From positions 1-64,000 of the forward strand of contig SXUI01000051.1 of assembly GCA_005790605.1 (NCBI GenBank): a stretch of 64,000 nt of DNA. Direction: 5' to 3'. The notes beneath the pieces are model-generated. The model was given only the letters and a program-made list of their open reading frames with translations. It ran no database searches and was not told the DNA's origin. The position numbers were made by a program, and so were the translations under genes. This DNA comes from Planctomycetia bacterium. Lineage in GTDB: Bacteria; Planctomycetota; Phycisphaerae; Phycisphaerales; SM1A02. The number at the start of each line of letters is the position of its first letter. Positions within the stretch are counted from its first letter, which is position 1. This document shows, in pieces, positions 63,120-64,000 of the stretch.

Positions 63120-63356
63120 TTGAGCGCTCGCGACTTGGAATCCGCTCCAAGCAGCGGATTCCTCGCTCGCTTTCGACTGCGCCGCCGCGAGTGAATCGCG
63201 AGCGGCGCAATTCCGGCGTCTTCTGTTCGCGCTTTACCGACGCACTAAGCCAGATCTCCGGCGGTGCCGATTCACTCGGTCCGCCGGAGTCCAAAGCGAG
63301 TGCAGCGTTTTTGCCGCTGGCCTTGCAGCGGCAAGAAACCTGCCACGAGCGCTCAA
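63120..63356. repeat. Palindromic intergenic element, full copy E
   Basis: 237 bp from TTGAGCGCTCG (63120) to CGAGCGCTCAA (63346-63356). The left half is nearly identical to copy C (two differences seen), but H3 (63256-63289) carries the CTCCGGCGG/GCCGA version of copies A and B, with one G-T pair. It ends 15 bp before the hrpB stop. Together C, D and E fill the 617-bp gap, which has no other recognised feature. Confidence 0.86.
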
Positions 63357-63370
63357 GGGACGGGACGAGC

Positions 63371-64000
63371 TCAAGGGTCGCGCCAGTCATGCCGCGGGTA
63401 GCGCCGGCGAAGCGCGTTCCGCATTTCGGGGTAGAGCACGCGCCAGAAATTCCCGAGATCCTGCGTAACTTGCAACGGTCGGAGGTTTGGGCCGAGGAGT
63501 TCAAGCGTGATCGTCTGCCTTCCGCCCGCGACGGATGGTGTTTCGTGCAGTCCAAAGAAGTCTTGGATCTTCGATCGACCGCGCGGTGATGCGCCTCTGG
63601 TGTACTCAAGTTTCATCTTGCGACCACTCGGAAGCCCGATGGATGAAGGAGCCATGCGTTCGACGAATTGGAGGTCATCCCAGCTGAGCGCGCTTCGAAG
63701 CGCCTCAAGCGACGATCTCGCCTCAACTTCCTTCGCTCGGACACAGCCGGCGACGAGTTCAGCGCGCAGCACCGCGAGGTCTTCTGCCTCATAGGTCAAC
63801 AATGCCCGTTCGGGAAACCAATCGGCGACGCATCGCACGCGTTCAATCCACTGTGCGCTGTGACTCTCCCAATCTTCGAAGCTGATTTCGCCGCTGTCGA
63901 TCCGCGAAACGAGTTCCGCTTCGACTGCAGGCGAAGGAGTTGCCGGGCGCGCGATGCGTGCCACTGGAATCTCTGCAAACAACTCCTCTTCGACACACTC
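63371..64000 (-). CDS. hrpB: ATP-dependent helicase HrpB, C-terminal part (N-terminus off window)
   Basis: The last 209 codons of a gene entering from the right edge. The sequence matches the HrpB-specific C-terminal domain: ALRSALSWDDLQFVERMAPS, then IGLPSGRKMKLEY, SKIQDFFGLHETPSVAGGRQ, TITLELLGPNLRPLQVTQDL, GNFWRVLYPEMRNALRRRYP, and RHDWRDP at the end. The helicase core motifs lie outside. HrpB is a DEAH-type RNA helicase of unknown cellular role. A TTG at 63982 inside the frame is not the true start, since the frame stays open to the window edge. Confidence 0.92.
   Translation of the reverse strand, partial: ECVEEELFAEIPVARIARPATPSPAVEAELVSRIDSGEISFEDWESHSAQWIERVRCVADWFPERALLTYEAEDLAVLRAELVAGCVRAKEVEARSSLEALRSALSWDDLQFVERMAPSSIGLPSGRKMKLEYTRGASPRGRSKIQDFFGLHETPSVAGGRQTITLELLGPNLRPLQVTQDLGNFWRVLYPEMRNALRRRYPRHDWRDP

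Noticed and set aside
62825-63589. 254-codon plus-strand frame across elements C-E and hrpB
   Set aside because: It consists of repeated translations of the palindromic elements and the antisense of hrpB; no independent coding signal.

Overview
The window looks like a chromosome segment of a Gram-negative planctomycete, most likely of the Phycisphaerae. This is inferred from gene content: an LptD-type outer-membrane protein, PEP-CTERM-like sorting tails of the 'PAPGA' kind, a prepilin-type secreted protein, large FG-GAP/'DxNGDGxxD' exported proteins with Asp/Cys repeats, and many GTG/TTG starts in GC-rich DNA. No rRNA, tRNA, CRISPR array or intact transposase was recognised.

Layout. (1) 1-15 kb is a surface-polysaccharide locus. 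A minus-strand run holds two GT4 glycosyltransferases, a WaaL/Wzy-type ligase or polymerase, a glutamine-dependent asparagine synthase, a DegT-type aminotransferase and a UDP-glucuronate 4-epimerase cut by the left edge. Plus-strand genes encode an ABC-2 export permease, a sulfotransferase and a methyltransferase. Two tandem GT4 paralogues and a divergent methyltransferase with a coiled-coil tail follow. (2) 15-33 kb is an array of six related exported FG-GAP repeat proteins, one of them broken by a frameshift and an amber codon, with a glycine-rich EF-hand protein in the middle. (3) 33-36 kb encodes an M29 aminopeptidase, a HAD phosphatase and a threonine aldolase. (4) 36-46 kb is a tightly overlapping nonulosonic-acid operon: an exported protein, a giant Maf-SpsF-radical-SAM-like fusion, CMP-sugar synthetase, NeuB-type synthase and NeuC-type epimerase. 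It probably makes and attaches a sialic/legionaminic-type sugar to a protein such as flagellin. (5) 46-54 kb has two PEP-CTERM-like paralogues, an HDOD protein, a Lon-N protein, a lipoprotein cyclophilin and a LemA-X-LemA trio. (6) 54-64 kb is housekeeping: ruvB, lptD, a UbiA-family gene, ribH-nusB-ftsY, a pseudopilin-like gene and the C-terminus of hrpB.

The most novel signal is a family of intergenic palindromic elements of about 235 bp, with three full and two partial copies. They are bounded by inverted TTGAGCGCTCG ends and contain four hairpins whose stems differ between copies by paired, compensatory changes. One copy lies between two 41-bp copies of the 5' end of the aminopeptidase gene, as if its insertion duplicated the gene start.
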